Shown here: positions 24,773 through 32,856 of the stretch, in pieces
Position numbering within the stretch: the first letter of the stretch is position 1
How the letters are laid out: each line of letters starts with the position of its first letter
From: an alpha proteobacterium U9-1i
GTDB lineage: Bacteria > Pseudomonadota > Alphaproteobacteria > Caulobacterales > Aquidulcibacteraceae
Assembly (NCBI GenBank): GCA_000974665.1
Contig: BBSY01000002.1
Coordinates: forward strand, 1,488,001-1,552,000
Length of the DNA stretch: 64,000 nt
Reading direction: 5' to 3'
Translations under genes and position numbers: made by a program
Notes under the pieces: model-generated
Databases searched by the model: none
What the model was told of the DNA's origin: nothing
What the model saw: only the letters and a program-made list of their open reading frames with translations

Positions 24773-26461
24773 ATGTCCAAAGCGGCCGCAGTCTGGGATC
24801 ATGAGACTGACGTCGTCGTCGTCGGCGCCGGCGGCGGCCTGGCAGGCGCACTCATGGCGCGCGATGCGGGGCTTGAGACGCTCGTCGTCGAAAAATCTCC
24901 GTGGGTTGGCGGTGCAGCAGCCTATTCCGGCGGCACGCTCTGGATTTTCGACAACCCGTTTCTGCGCCGGGCAGGTCACATCGATTCTAAAGCGCAAGCG
25001 CTCCGCCACCTCGACGCCGTTGTCGGCGATGCCGGGCCGGCAGCATCGCCGGCGCGCCGCGAGGCGTACATCGATGGCGGCTTGGATCTTGTTGATCTGC
25101 TGACCCGATACGGTGTGCCGTTGGTGCATTCCGGTTGGGCGGATTATTACGCCGATCGTGAGGGCGGCGTTGCAGCGGGCCGCACTTTGCACGCCCAGCC
25201 GTTCGACTTCCGCGAATTGGGTGAGGCGCGTGGCCATGTGCGTCCCTCGCCTTTGGTCGTCGCGGCGAACTCCGTTGAAATCGCCCAACTGGCGCTCGGT
25301 CCGCGAACGCCGAAGGCGGCGCTGACTTGGCTGCGCGTAGGCGCTCGCCAGATTGGCGCTAAACTACGCGGTGCGGATCTGCGCACGCGTGGACAGGCCC
25401 TCATGGGGCGCGTCTATGGCGCGGCGCTGAAGGCGGGTGTGGTCGTTTGGCGCGAAACGCCGCTTCAGTCGCTGATCGTTGAGAACGGCCGCGTTGTCGG
25501 TGCGGAGGTGCTGCGCGAGGGCAAGACGCTGCGTATCCGCGCGCGCCGCGGTGTGTTGCTTGCGGCCGGAGGTTTCGCGCGCAACCGCGAACTCCGCGCC
25601 AAGCACCAAGCGCCAGCCATCGGCGATTGGACCTTGTCCACGCCGGAAGACACTGGCGACGCCATCGTCGCCGGACAAAAAGTAGGCGCCGCGACAGATT
25701 TAATGGACGAAGCTTGGTGGGTGCCCGGCACGCAGCCGCCCGGATCGATGATGTTGCACGTGTGGGATCGGTGCTTCCCGCATTTGATCTTCGTCGATGC
25801 AAAGGGCGAGCGGTTCGTCAATGAGGCCGACCCTTACATGGAAGTCGGTCAGATCATGCTGAAGCGTCAGCGCGAGCTTGGCGCACCGGGCTGGATGATC
25901 ATCGAAAGCCGTCATCGCGATAGCTATGCGTTTGGCATGACGCCGCCGCGCCTTACCCCGCAAGCGTGGTTCGACAGCGGCTATATGCGCAAAGCCAAGA
26001 CGCTCGAGGAATTGGCCGCACAGTGCGATTTCGACCCCCAAATTTTCCGCGCAAACATCGAACGCTACAACGCGATGGTTCGTGACGGCGTAGATCGAGA
26101 CTTTCACCGTGGGGACAGCACGTACAACCGCTTCTACGGCGACGCCTGGGTAAAGCCCAACCCCAATCTCGGCGCGATCGAGAAGGCGCCCTTCTACGCC
26201 GTAGCGTGCGTTCCCGGCGATGTCGGGACCGCCGGCGGCTTGCTGGCGGACGAACATGCGCGCGTGGTGACGCCGTCCGGCGACGTGATTGAAGGGCTCT
26301 ACGCCGCCGGCAATTGCTCTGCCTCTGTGTTTGGCCGCGCTTATCCTGGCGCCGGGTCTTCGATCGCGGCGTCCATGGTGTTTTCGCTCCGCGCGACGCA
26401 GAACATGGCTGGCAAGTCGGCCGACGTTGTCGCATCACAACTGGTGGCAAGCGTCGCATGA
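24773..26461 (+). CDS. FAD-dependent 3-ketosteroid delta-1-dehydrogenase-like protein (KstD family)
   Basis: A 562-residue flavoprotein. DVVVVGAGGGLAGALMA is the FAD Rossmann motif, LVVEKSPWVGGAAAYSGGTLWI the KstD/fumarate reductase family continuation, and the C-terminal AAGNCSASVFGRAYPGAGSSI matches the KstD C-terminal FAD segment. KstD enzymes put a double bond next to a ring ketone. ATG 24773 is preferred over an in-frame TTG at 24746 because the fold begins just after it. It is the first gene of a tightly packed operon with hydrolase, SDR, ferredoxin, P450 and alcohol dehydrogenase. Confidence 0.87.
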   Translation: MSKAAAVWDHETDVVVVGAGGGLAGALMARDAGLETLVVEKSPWVGGAAAYSGGTLWIFDNPFLRRAGHIDSKAQALRHLDAVVGDAGPAASPARREAYIDGGLDLVDLLTRYGVPLVHSGWADYYADREGGVAAGRTLHAQPFDFRELGEARGHVRPSPLVVAANSVEIAQLALGPRTPKAALTWLRVGARQIGAKLRGADLRTRGQALMGRVYGAALKAGVVVWRETPLQSLIVENGRVVGAEVLREGKTLRIRARRGVLLAAGGFARNRELRAKHQAPAIGDWTLSTPEDTGDAIVAGQKVGAATDLMDEAWWVPGTQPPGSMMLHVWDRCFPHLIFVDAKGERFVNEADPYMEVGQIMLKRQRELGAPGWMIIESRHRDSYAFGMTPPRLTPQAWFDSGYMRKAKTLEELAAQCDFDPQIFRANIERYNAMVRDGVDRDFHRGDSTYNRFYGDAWVKPNPNLGAIEKAPFYAVACVPGDVGTAGGLLADEHARVVTPSGDVIEGLYAAGNCSASVFGRAYPGAGSSIAASMVFSLRATQNMAGKSADVVASQLVASVA

Positions 26462-27249
26462 GCGAAAAACTGCAACAAACCAGCGTTCGTACCCGCCTCG
26501 GCGCCGTGCACGTCACGCGCGCCGGAGCTGGTGCGCCATTGATGCTGCTTCACGGCAACGGTCATTCGTGGCGCGAGTTTGAGGCTACATTCGAGGCGCT
26601 CGCGAATTCGTTCGACGTCATCGCTTGGGATATGCCAGGGCAGGGCAAGTCTGACGATGTCAGTGCGGACACAAGCATCGCAGACTATGCCGGGGCGTTC
26701 GCGGACGTCGTGAGCGCCCTCGATCTCAAATGGCCAGCGATTCTGGGCAGTTCGGTTGGCGCGTTCATTGCCGCGGAATACGCACTGACACACGATAATG
26801 TCAGCGCGCTGATCCTTGATGAAATGCAGTTCCGGGGGCCAGAATTTTGGTCTGCTGCTTGGCCGGTTGTCGAAAAAATGTTTGGCAACACCAACCAGGC
26901 TGGCGAACAGGTGCAGGCGCGGTTTACGCGCGCGCTGGACGCGGAATTTATCGCGCATTGGAACGCCAGTTTGCAATGTGTCGGTGCGGAACGCCTGATC
27001 GGCGTGATGCGCACACTGGCGGCGTTCGACGTGCGCGCCAATCTGCCACGCATCACGCAACCTACTCTGCTTCTGTTCGGCGCGAACGGGCCGACGGTGG
27101 AGATGGCGTCGGCCATGCATGCGGCGATGCCCAACGCAGATCTTCGCGTCATCGAAAACGCCGGCCATTTCATCTCGATTGATCAGCCCGCGCAATTCGC
27201 GGACGCGGTGACGGCTTTTGTTCGAGCATCGCCGCAAAGGCGGGCTTAG
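26458..27249 (+). CDS. Alpha/beta hydrolase
   Basis: A 263-residue alpha/beta-fold hydrolase. LMLLHGNGHSWREF contains the HG oxyanion loop, AILGSSVGAFIAAEYAL the nucleophile elbow G-S-S-V-G, and ENAGHFISIDQP the catalytic histidine. The family includes ring-cleaving C-C hydrolases and esterases; the size fits both. The ATG overlaps the KstD-like gene's stop by 4 bp (ATGA). Confidence 0.9.
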   Translation: MSEKLQQTSVRTRLGAVHVTRAGAGAPLMLLHGNGHSWREFEATFEALANSFDVIAWDMPGQGKSDDVSADTSIADYAGAFADVVSALDLKWPAILGSSVGAFIAAEYALTHDNVSALILDEMQFRGPEFWSAAWPVVEKMFGNTNQAGEQVQARFTRALDAEFIAHWNASLQCVGAERLIGVMRTLAAFDVRANLPRITQPTLLLFGANGPTVEMASAMHAAMPNADLRVIENAGHFISIDQPAQFADAVTAFVRASPQRRA

Positions 27250-27258
27250 GGGAAAGAC

Positions 27259-28035
27259 ATGAGTTTGAAACAGAGCTTCCTTGGCTTTCCGCAAGGCGCC
27301 GTGGCGATCGTATCGGGTGTCGCGAGCGGCATCGGCCGCGAGACGGCGAAGCTCCTCTTGGCCGAGGGTGTGACCGTGATCGGCCTCGACATCAACGAGA
27401 AGGGGCTCGCAGAACTCGACCTCGGCAAGAATTTCTACGGTTATGTGCTGAACACCGCCGACCAGGCAGCCGTCGAAGCGGCGATGCCGCGCTTTGCTAA
27501 AGAGCATGGACCGATCGCTTACCTTGCGAACAATGCGGGTCCGCCGAGCGCGCTCGATCTTTCCGTCAATGAAGGCCTGGCGCAAACTGCGGGCAGCATG
27601 CAGATGATGACGGCGGCTTGGGCGGCGCTCGGCCTGCCGAAAGGCGCCGCGGTGGTGAACGTCGCGTCGGTCGCAGGTGTGGTCGCGGGAGGGCCGCCGC
27701 CGGCGATTGTCTCAAGCCGTCGCAAGGGCGCGGCCTACAATGGCTGGTATGCGATTGGGAAGTCGGCCGTCGGCGGTCTCACGCGCTACCAGGCCGTGTT
27801 CGCAGCCGGCGCCTATCGCTCGAACGCGATCGCCCCAGGCATAATCGACACGCCGCGCATCGGCGATCTCACCAGCGGCGCCTACGGGAAGATGGCGATT
27901 GAGCGCACGCCGCTTGGCCGTTTGGGGCGTCCGGAGGAGGTCGCGCGCGCGCTCGTATTTCTGTTGAGCCCGGCGGCGTCCTTCATCAATGGCGTCACGC
28001 TCGTTATCGATGGCGGCGGGACGATCGTTTACTGA
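27259..28035 (+). CDS. Short-chain dehydrogenase/reductase
   Basis: A 258-residue SDR. The cofactor loop is VSGVASGIGRETAKLL (the usual TGxxxGIG has V-S-G here), DINEKGL follows strand beta-2, LANNAGPPS is the NNAG motif, VVNVASVAGV supplies the catalytic serine region and YNGWYAIGKSAV the Y-x-x-x-K pair. The acid after beta-2 suggests NAD preference. GGGGAAAG precedes the ATG. It likely oxidises a ring or side-chain hydroxyl; 3-alpha- or 17-beta-hydroxysteroid dehydrogenases belong to this family. Confidence 0.9.
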   Translation: MSLKQSFLGFPQGAVAIVSGVASGIGRETAKLLLAEGVTVIGLDINEKGLAELDLGKNFYGYVLNTADQAAVEAAMPRFAKEHGPIAYLANNAGPPSALDLSVNEGLAQTAGSMQMMTAAWAALGLPKGAAVVNVASVAGVVAGGPPPAIVSSRRKGAAYNGWYAIGKSAVGGLTRYQAVFAAGAYRSNAIAPGIIDTPRIGDLTSGAYGKMAIERTPLGRLGRPEEVARALVFLLSPAASFINGVTLVIDGGGTIVY

Positions 28036-28253
28036 TGCCGAGCGGGTTGGTCATTCGCGTTGATCGCGCACGCTGCGTCTGCAGCGAATATTGCGCGCGC
28101 CTGGCGCCGACGACGTTTGAGACGGACGACGAAGGCCTCGTGCATCTGCTCGAGGACGGACAAGACAGCGAACAAGCCATTCGCGCGGCCGCGGCCTCGT
28201 GCCCGGTGAGCGCGATCACCATCGAAACAGCAACAACGGGGCAAGCGTCATGA
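28035..28253 (+). CDS. [3Fe-4S]-type ferredoxin partner of P450
   Basis: A 72-residue ferredoxin. Cysteines appear as C-V-C-S-E-Y-C near residue 14-20 and in SCPVSAITIE near the end; this is the three-cysteine pattern of small ferredoxins coded next to bacterial P450s. It starts on the last base of the SDR stop (TGATG) and its stop overlaps the P450 start (ATGA), so it is the likely electron donor of that P450. No ferredoxin reductase gene is in the window. Confidence 0.9.
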   Translation: MPSGLVIRVDRARCVCSEYCARLAPTTFETDDEGLVHLLEDGQDSEQAIRAAAASCPVSAITIETATTGQAS

Positions 28254-29515
28254 GCGCAGACGCGCAAACCACCGGCGGGGTCGGCCGCTACGATTGGGAG
28301 CGGGCGACGACACAGCGCACGGGCGCCGGCGCCGTGGATGACCCGTACCCGATGTTTGCCGAGCTACGCGCGAAGTGCGGTGTGCATCCGTCATCGTTCT
28401 TTGCAATGTTCGGCCTTCCCGATCCGACCGCGGAAGCTTGGCCGGACGCGCCACGCTTCGCCACGCTGACTTACGCGGCCACAGAGCAGGTGCTGCGCGA
28501 CAACGTCACCTTCTCGAATGCCGGCATCCGCCGCATGACGCAGCACGTGTTTGGCCCGGTTTCACTAATGGGCGCCGACGATCCGGACCACCGCAAGTTT
28601 CGCCTTCTGGTGCAGCCCGCTTTCGGCAAGCGCGCGATGGGCATGTGGACGTCATGGGTGAAGCCGCGCGTGAACGAACTGATCGATGGCTTTGTCGATC
28701 GGGGCAAAGCCGATCTTTATTTCGACTATTGCGCCCGTTTTCCGGTTTTCGTGATCGCCATGACGCTGGGTGTCGCCGAAAAAGACCTCGACAATTTTCA
28801 CGAATGGGCGGCGAAACTTCAGATCGCCGCCGCACCCCCTGATGTCGCCCGCGCCGCGCGCGAGAAGGTCGAGGCCTATATGCGCGAGGTAATCTCTGAG
28901 CGCCGCGCGCATCCCCGTGACGATCTCATCAGTCTGCTGATTGAGAGCGAGATCACCGAGAACGGTGAAAAGCAGAAGATCACGGAGGAGCAAATCCTTG
29001 GCCTGGTTTGCAATCTGTTGCCCGCGGGCGCGGGCACGACGTATCGCAGCCTGGGCATCACGCTGGTGACGCTGTTGGAGCGGCCGGAATTGCTCGCGAA
29101 GCTTTACGCCGACCGGTCTTTGGCGCCTGCGGTGATTGAAGAAATACTGCGTTGGAATGCGCCGGTGCTCACCTCGCCATTTCGTTTGGCGACGGCGGAC
29201 ACGGAGGTGGCTGGCGTGAAAATTCCGAAGGGGGCCATCGTCGAGCCCGGCATCGCGGCGGCCAATCGGGACCCGGCGCAATTCGACCATCCGGAAGAGT
29301 TCGATCCTTTCCGTCCGATCAAGCCGACGCTGGCGTTCAGCCACGGCCCGCACTTCTGCGTCGGCGGTCAGGTTGCGCGGATGGAATTGCGCGAAGCGTT
29401 GAACGCATTGCTCGATCGTTTGCCAAATCTGCGCTTCGATCCCGATCAACCGCCGCCGAAACTTACAGGCCTTTTGTATCGGATGCCGAGCGGCGTGACG
29501 GCGGCCTGGGGCTGA
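28250..29515 (+). CDS. Cytochrome P450
   Basis: A 421-residue soluble bacterial P450. The heme loop is FSHGPHFCVGGQVARMEL with the thiolate cysteine, the K-helix has EEILRW (E-x-x-R), and the I-helix has LLPAGAGTTYRSL, the oxygen-activating A-G-x-x-T. The layout fits CYP families that hydroxylate terpenoids and steroids in actinobacteria and alphaproteobacteria. It overlaps the ferredoxin gene and starts 4 bp inside it; the next gene begins on the last base of its stop. Confidence 0.95.
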   Translation: MSADAQTTGGVGRYDWERATTQRTGAGAVDDPYPMFAELRAKCGVHPSSFFAMFGLPDPTAEAWPDAPRFATLTYAATEQVLRDNVTFSNAGIRRMTQHVFGPVSLMGADDPDHRKFRLLVQPAFGKRAMGMWTSWVKPRVNELIDGFVDRGKADLYFDYCARFPVFVIAMTLGVAEKDLDNFHEWAAKLQIAAAPPDVARAAREKVEAYMREVISERRAHPRDDLISLLIESEITENGEKQKITEEQILGLVCNLLPAGAGTTYRSLGITLVTLLERPELLAKLYADRSLAPAVIEEILRWNAPVLTSPFRLATADTEVAGVKIPKGAIVEPGIAAANRDPAQFDHPEEFDPFRPIKPTLAFSHGPHFCVGGQVARMELREALNALLDRLPNLRFDPDQPPPKLTGLLYRMPSGVTAAWG

Positions 29516-30594
29516 TGCGCGCCGCACTCTTTCTGAGGCCAAACGCGCCGCTTGAGATCGAAGAGGTCGAGCTGCTGGCGCCGGGGCCGCAGGACGTGCT
29601 TGTGCGCGTAACGGCGACGGCGCTTTGTCAGACAGACGTTTCCGTTCGCGACGGCAAGTACGATTACGGCCGCCCGATGATCATGGGGCATGAGGCTTGC
29701 GGCGTGGTGGAGGCCATCGGCGCTGAGGTTTCGCACGTGAAGGTGGGCGAACGCGTCATCAGCACAACGGCGCCGACATGCGGTGTGTGCGCCACGTGCG
29801 CGCGCGGCCTTTCGGGTTGTCTCAAGGCGCTGGACGTGCGCACGACGAAACGTGCGCGCCGGGCAGACGGCTCTATGGCGGCGGCGCTTTATGGTTTGGG
29901 CTCATTCGCCGACAAGATGGTGGTAGATCAGGCGTCCGTTGTCGCGGTGGATTCTAGGGCGCCTGATTCACATCTGGCGCTGATCGGCTGCGGAGTTACG
30001 ACAGGCTTGGGCGCGGTGCTCAATCGCCTGTCGCTGTCGGCCGGATCGTCCATGGCGGTGATCGGCTGCGGTGGTGTTGGCCTGGCGGCGATCCAAGGAG
30101 CGCGCATGTGCGGCGCGACGACGATCGTCGGTATCGACCCGCGCGCGGCGCGGCGCGAAGACGCAATGGCGCTAGGTGCAACGGCGGTCATTGATCCCGA
30201 CAGCGAAGACGTCGTCGCGCGGGTGCGCGAATTGACCGAGGGACTTGGCGTTGATGCATGCATTGATGGTGTGGGTTCGCCCACGACGACGACGCAGGCT
30301 TACGATGCCGTGCGACGCTCCGGGAGCGTGATTATCGTGGGCTTGCCGGCGCAGGGGACGAGGCTTGAGTTCGACGCTTGGCAGTTTTTCCTCTCGGAGA
30401 AGCGCATATCGTCGTCGCTGTTTGGTTCCGCCGTGAACCGGCGTGATCTGCCGCTCTATGCGCGGTTTGCCGATGAGGGAAAGGTCGACTTGGGGGGGCT
30501 GGTTTCCAAGCTGATCAAGCTGGAGGACGTTAACGCTGGCCTCGACGCGTTGGCGGCGGGCGAGGTGGTTCGCGTGGTGGTCGTTCAGGATTGA
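29515..30594 (+). CDS. Zinc-dependent alcohol dehydrogenase (MDR family)
   Basis: A 359-residue medium-chain alcohol dehydrogenase. ATALCQTDVSV has the catalytic-zinc cysteine, IMGHEACGVVEAIG the histidine and glutamate, and CGVCATCARGLSGC the four structural-zinc cysteines. MAVIGCGGVGLAAIQGA is the NAD-binding fold. It resembles the class III/NDMA-type long branch used on primary alcohols. It starts at TGATG on the P450 stop, so a hydroxyl made by the P450 is the obvious substrate. Confidence 0.92.
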   Translation: MRAALFLRPNAPLEIEEVELLAPGPQDVLVRVTATALCQTDVSVRDGKYDYGRPMIMGHEACGVVEAIGAEVSHVKVGERVISTTAPTCGVCATCARGLSGCLKALDVRTTKRARRADGSMAAALYGLGSFADKMVVDQASVVAVDSRAPDSHLALIGCGVTTGLGAVLNRLSLSAGSSMAVIGCGGVGLAAIQGARMCGATTIVGIDPRAARREDAMALGATAVIDPDSEDVVARVRELTEGLGVDACIDGVGSPTTTTQAYDAVRRSGSVIIVGLPAQGTRLEFDAWQFFLSEKRISSSLFGSAVNRRDLPLYARFADEGKVDLGGLVSKLIKLEDVNAGLDALAAGEVVRVVVVQD

Positions 30595-30624
30595 GCGCAC
30601 AGACGGGGCGGGTTAGGCAAGGCC

Positions 30625-31305
30625 ATGCCCCGTTCGCCGTCCAAGACCACACAAGGCCCAGGCCGTCCGCGCGATCCTGAAATCGATCGCCTGCTGACGG
30701 CGGCCGCGCTGCGCGAATTGTCGAACTACGGTTACAGCGCAATGTCGATTGATCGCATTGCGCAAGAGACCGGTATCGGCAAGCCCAGCATCTATCGCCG
30801 CTTTGCGGGCAAAGCCGAGCTAACGATTGCCGCGCTTGAGCAAGTCACGATGAGCGAAGGGCTCGAGGCGACCGGCGATCTCGTGGAAGATCTGGCGCGT
30901 CAAATCCTGTTTGCGAACGGCAATCTCAAGAAGAACGGCAGTGTTCCGCTGCTTGGAACGCTGTTGGCCGAACGCGATCGCCAGCCGGAGCTGATCGAGC
31001 TCTATCGTGAGCGCCTCTTTGAGCCGCGCCGTCGCAAGATCGTGGCGCTGTTGCGGAGCGCGCAGGAGAGGGGCGAAGTCCGCGGCGACGCCGATGTCGA
31101 AAGCGCCAGTCTGCTGGTGCTGGGTTTTATCACGGCGAGCTATGTTGCTGGCCGCGATATCACGCCAGCGAGCATCCGCAGCGCCATCGTTGCTATCGTC
31201 GACGGCCTGCGTGAGCCTAAGCTGCGGCCGTCTGCTTCCGGAAAGCAGGCATCACCTCGCGCGCGAACAGGCGCAGGCGTTCGACGCCGCCCCACGGATC
31301 GCTGA
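30625..31305 (+). CDS. TetR-family transcriptional regulator
   Basis: A 226-residue regulator with a TetR DNA-binding domain at about residues 18-66 (RLLTAAALRELSNYGYSAMS, IDRIAQETGIGKPSIYRRF) and a C-terminal helical ligand domain. It follows the alcohol dehydrogenase by 30 bp and closes the operon. The last about 30 residues (RPSASGKQASPRARTGAGVR and following) are low-complexity and basic and are coded opposite the end of the LLM monooxygenase gene, an 89-bp antisense overlap. Confidence 0.88.
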   Translation: MPRSPSKTTQGPGRPRDPEIDRLLTAAALRELSNYGYSAMSIDRIAQETGIGKPSIYRRFAGKAELTIAALEQVTMSEGLEATGDLVEDLARQILFANGNLKKNGSVPLLGTLLAERDRQPELIELYRERLFEPRRRKIVALLRSAQERGEVRGDADVESASLLVLGFITASYVAGRDITPASIRSAIVAIVDGLREPKLRPSASGKQASPRARTGAGVRRRPTDR

Positions 31306-32236
31306 ACAGCACATAATCGACGCCAGCGACTTCCAATTCCTTCAACCGAGCGATGCACTCGTCGGGCGTGCCCACGATCGTGGCTTGGCGCGTGTCTTGC
31401 GCGTTCTTATCCAACGCGAAGGGGCCAGCGGCTTTCTCAGTGACTTCCCTGCCTGGGATTTCCGCGGACTTGGCTAGCATCTGAATCACTTGGAGGCGGC
31501 GCTGCACCTCCGCCTCCGTTTTCGAAGCGTTGTCGACCAGCAGCAGGCCGCGCGTCAGCGCAATTTGGCCTGCTCCCGATTGATGACCGCTCTTGGCTTG
31601 CTGGTCGCGATACCATTGCACGCGCTGCTTGGTGATGTCGGTCGAGCTGAATTGATCGAGCAGAACGCGGCGGCCTTGCGCTGCGGCTTGGCGCACGGAG
31701 CCTTCGCTACCGGCAGCAACCCAAAGCGGCGGGATCGGCGCTTGAAGAGGGTGCGGCTCGACGATCACATCACGGAATTTCCAGTATTTGCCGTCATGGC
31801 TCCAGCGCTCCTTCGTGGTCCACGCCTTGAGCACGAGTCCAACGGCTTCCTCGAAGCGCTCCTGCGCCTCATTTGGATCGACCTGGAAGCCGTGAAACTC
31901 GTTTGGCCGGTAGCCGCGGCCGACGCCGAAATCGAGGCGCCCTTTTGAGAGTATATCCACCAACGCCGCCTGCTCGGCGAGCAGGAGCGGGTGGTGCCAA
32001 GGCATGACTGTGACAGCCGTGCCAAGACGCATTGTCGAGGTGAGCGCCGCCACGTGCGACAACAGGCTGAGCGAAGCGCCGGTTTGGCCGCCGCCGGTGA
32101 AGTGGTGTTCGACCAGGAAGATCGATTCAAAGCCGAGCTGTTCGGCTTCGACGATGTAGTCGACATATTGACGATACGCTTCGGCATCCGTGCCGCCGGG
32201 CGCGCGCGCGGCGCCGCCGAAAAGTCCGAACCGCAT
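31217..32236 (-). CDS. LLM-class flavin-dependent monooxygenase (luciferase-like)
   Basis: A 339-residue bacterial-luciferase-like TIM barrel. MRFGLFGG opens the fold, FESIFLVEHHFTGG and LGTAVTVMPWHHPLLLAEQ are typical, and GRLDFGVGRGYRPNEF is the flavin-phosphate loop. Such enzymes use reduced FMN supplied by a separate reductase, and an FMN reductase gene lies 57 bp upstream in the same operon. AAGGAG precedes the ATG. Substrate unknown; Baeyer-Villiger oxidation of terpenoid ketones is one known role in the family. Confidence 0.9.
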   Translation of the reverse strand: MRFGLFGGAARAPGGTDAEAYRQYVDYIVEAEQLGFESIFLVEHHFTGGGQTGASLSLLSHVAALTSTMRLGTAVTVMPWHHPLLLAEQAALVDILSKGRLDFGVGRGYRPNEFHGFQVDPNEAQERFEEAVGLVLKAWTTKERWSHDGKYWKFRDVIVEPHPLQAPIPPLWVAAGSEGSVRQAAAQGRRVLLDQFSSTDITKQRVQWYRDQQAKSGHQSGAGQIALTRGLLLVDNASKTEAEVQRRLQVIQMLAKSAEIPGREVTEKAAGPFALDKNAQDTRQATIVGTPDECIARLKELEVAGVDYVLFSDPWGGVERLRLFAREVMPAFRKQTAAA

Positions 32237-32293
32237 TGTCTCACTCCTTAAATAGGAACGGTTGTGTAACGAAAATAGGCGGCATGACGTGCC

Positions 32294-32854
32294 TCACGCG
32301 ACGATGCGGCGCTCCACATTGGCGAACGTGGCGACCTGGCGGCCGACGAGCCGCAGATTGCGTTCAATGCCGGGGTCTGTGCACGCGCCGTCGGCGAAGA
32401 GGCCGGGTTTGACGCAGATCGCGGCGGCGAACGGCGTTGGAAAGCCCCGCAATGCGTGCGTGACGGCGCGGAGCGCGTCTATCGTCGTCATCGCGCCTTG
32501 CGGGCCGTTGCCGGTCGCGATGCAGCCAACGGGGATGCCGTCGAAATAGACGCGAGCATCGTTGACCATGTCCTCGGTGTAGTCGAGGGCGTTTTTGATC
32601 AAGCCGGAGATGCTGCCGTGATAGCCGGGGCTTGCGACGATAACGCCGTCGGCGCGACGCAAGGCATCGACAAGGCGAAGCGCCGACTCGGGCCGCGTCG
32701 GCTCGATGGGGTTGTACATTGGCAGATCGAGCTGCGGACCGCAGAAACATTGCGTCTCTGCGCCGAACTTCGCGGCTTCATCCAGCGCGATGCGCAGAGC
32801 CGCTTCACATGACGAACCGCCGCGCAGCGTGCCGCCTAAACCCACAACGAGCAT
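32294..32854 (-). CDS. NAD(P)H-dependent FMN reductase
   Basis: A 186-residue flavodoxin-like reductase. It opens VVGLGGTLRGGSSCEAAL and carries SPGYHGSISGLIKNALDY, the FMN-binding loop of the NADPH-dependent FMN reductase family. It starts 2 bp after the ligase stop and precedes the LLM monooxygenase, to which it would supply reduced flavin. Confidence 0.9.
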   Translation of the reverse strand: MLVVGLGGTLRGGSSCEAALRIALDEAAKFGAETQCFCGPQLDLPMYNPIEPTRPESALRLVDALRRADGVIVASPGYHGSISGLIKNALDYTEDMVNDARVYFDGIPVGCIATGNGPQGAMTTIDALRAVTHALRGFPTPFAAAICVKPGLFADGACTDPGIERNLRLVGRQVATFANVERRIVA

Positions 32855-32856
32855 GT

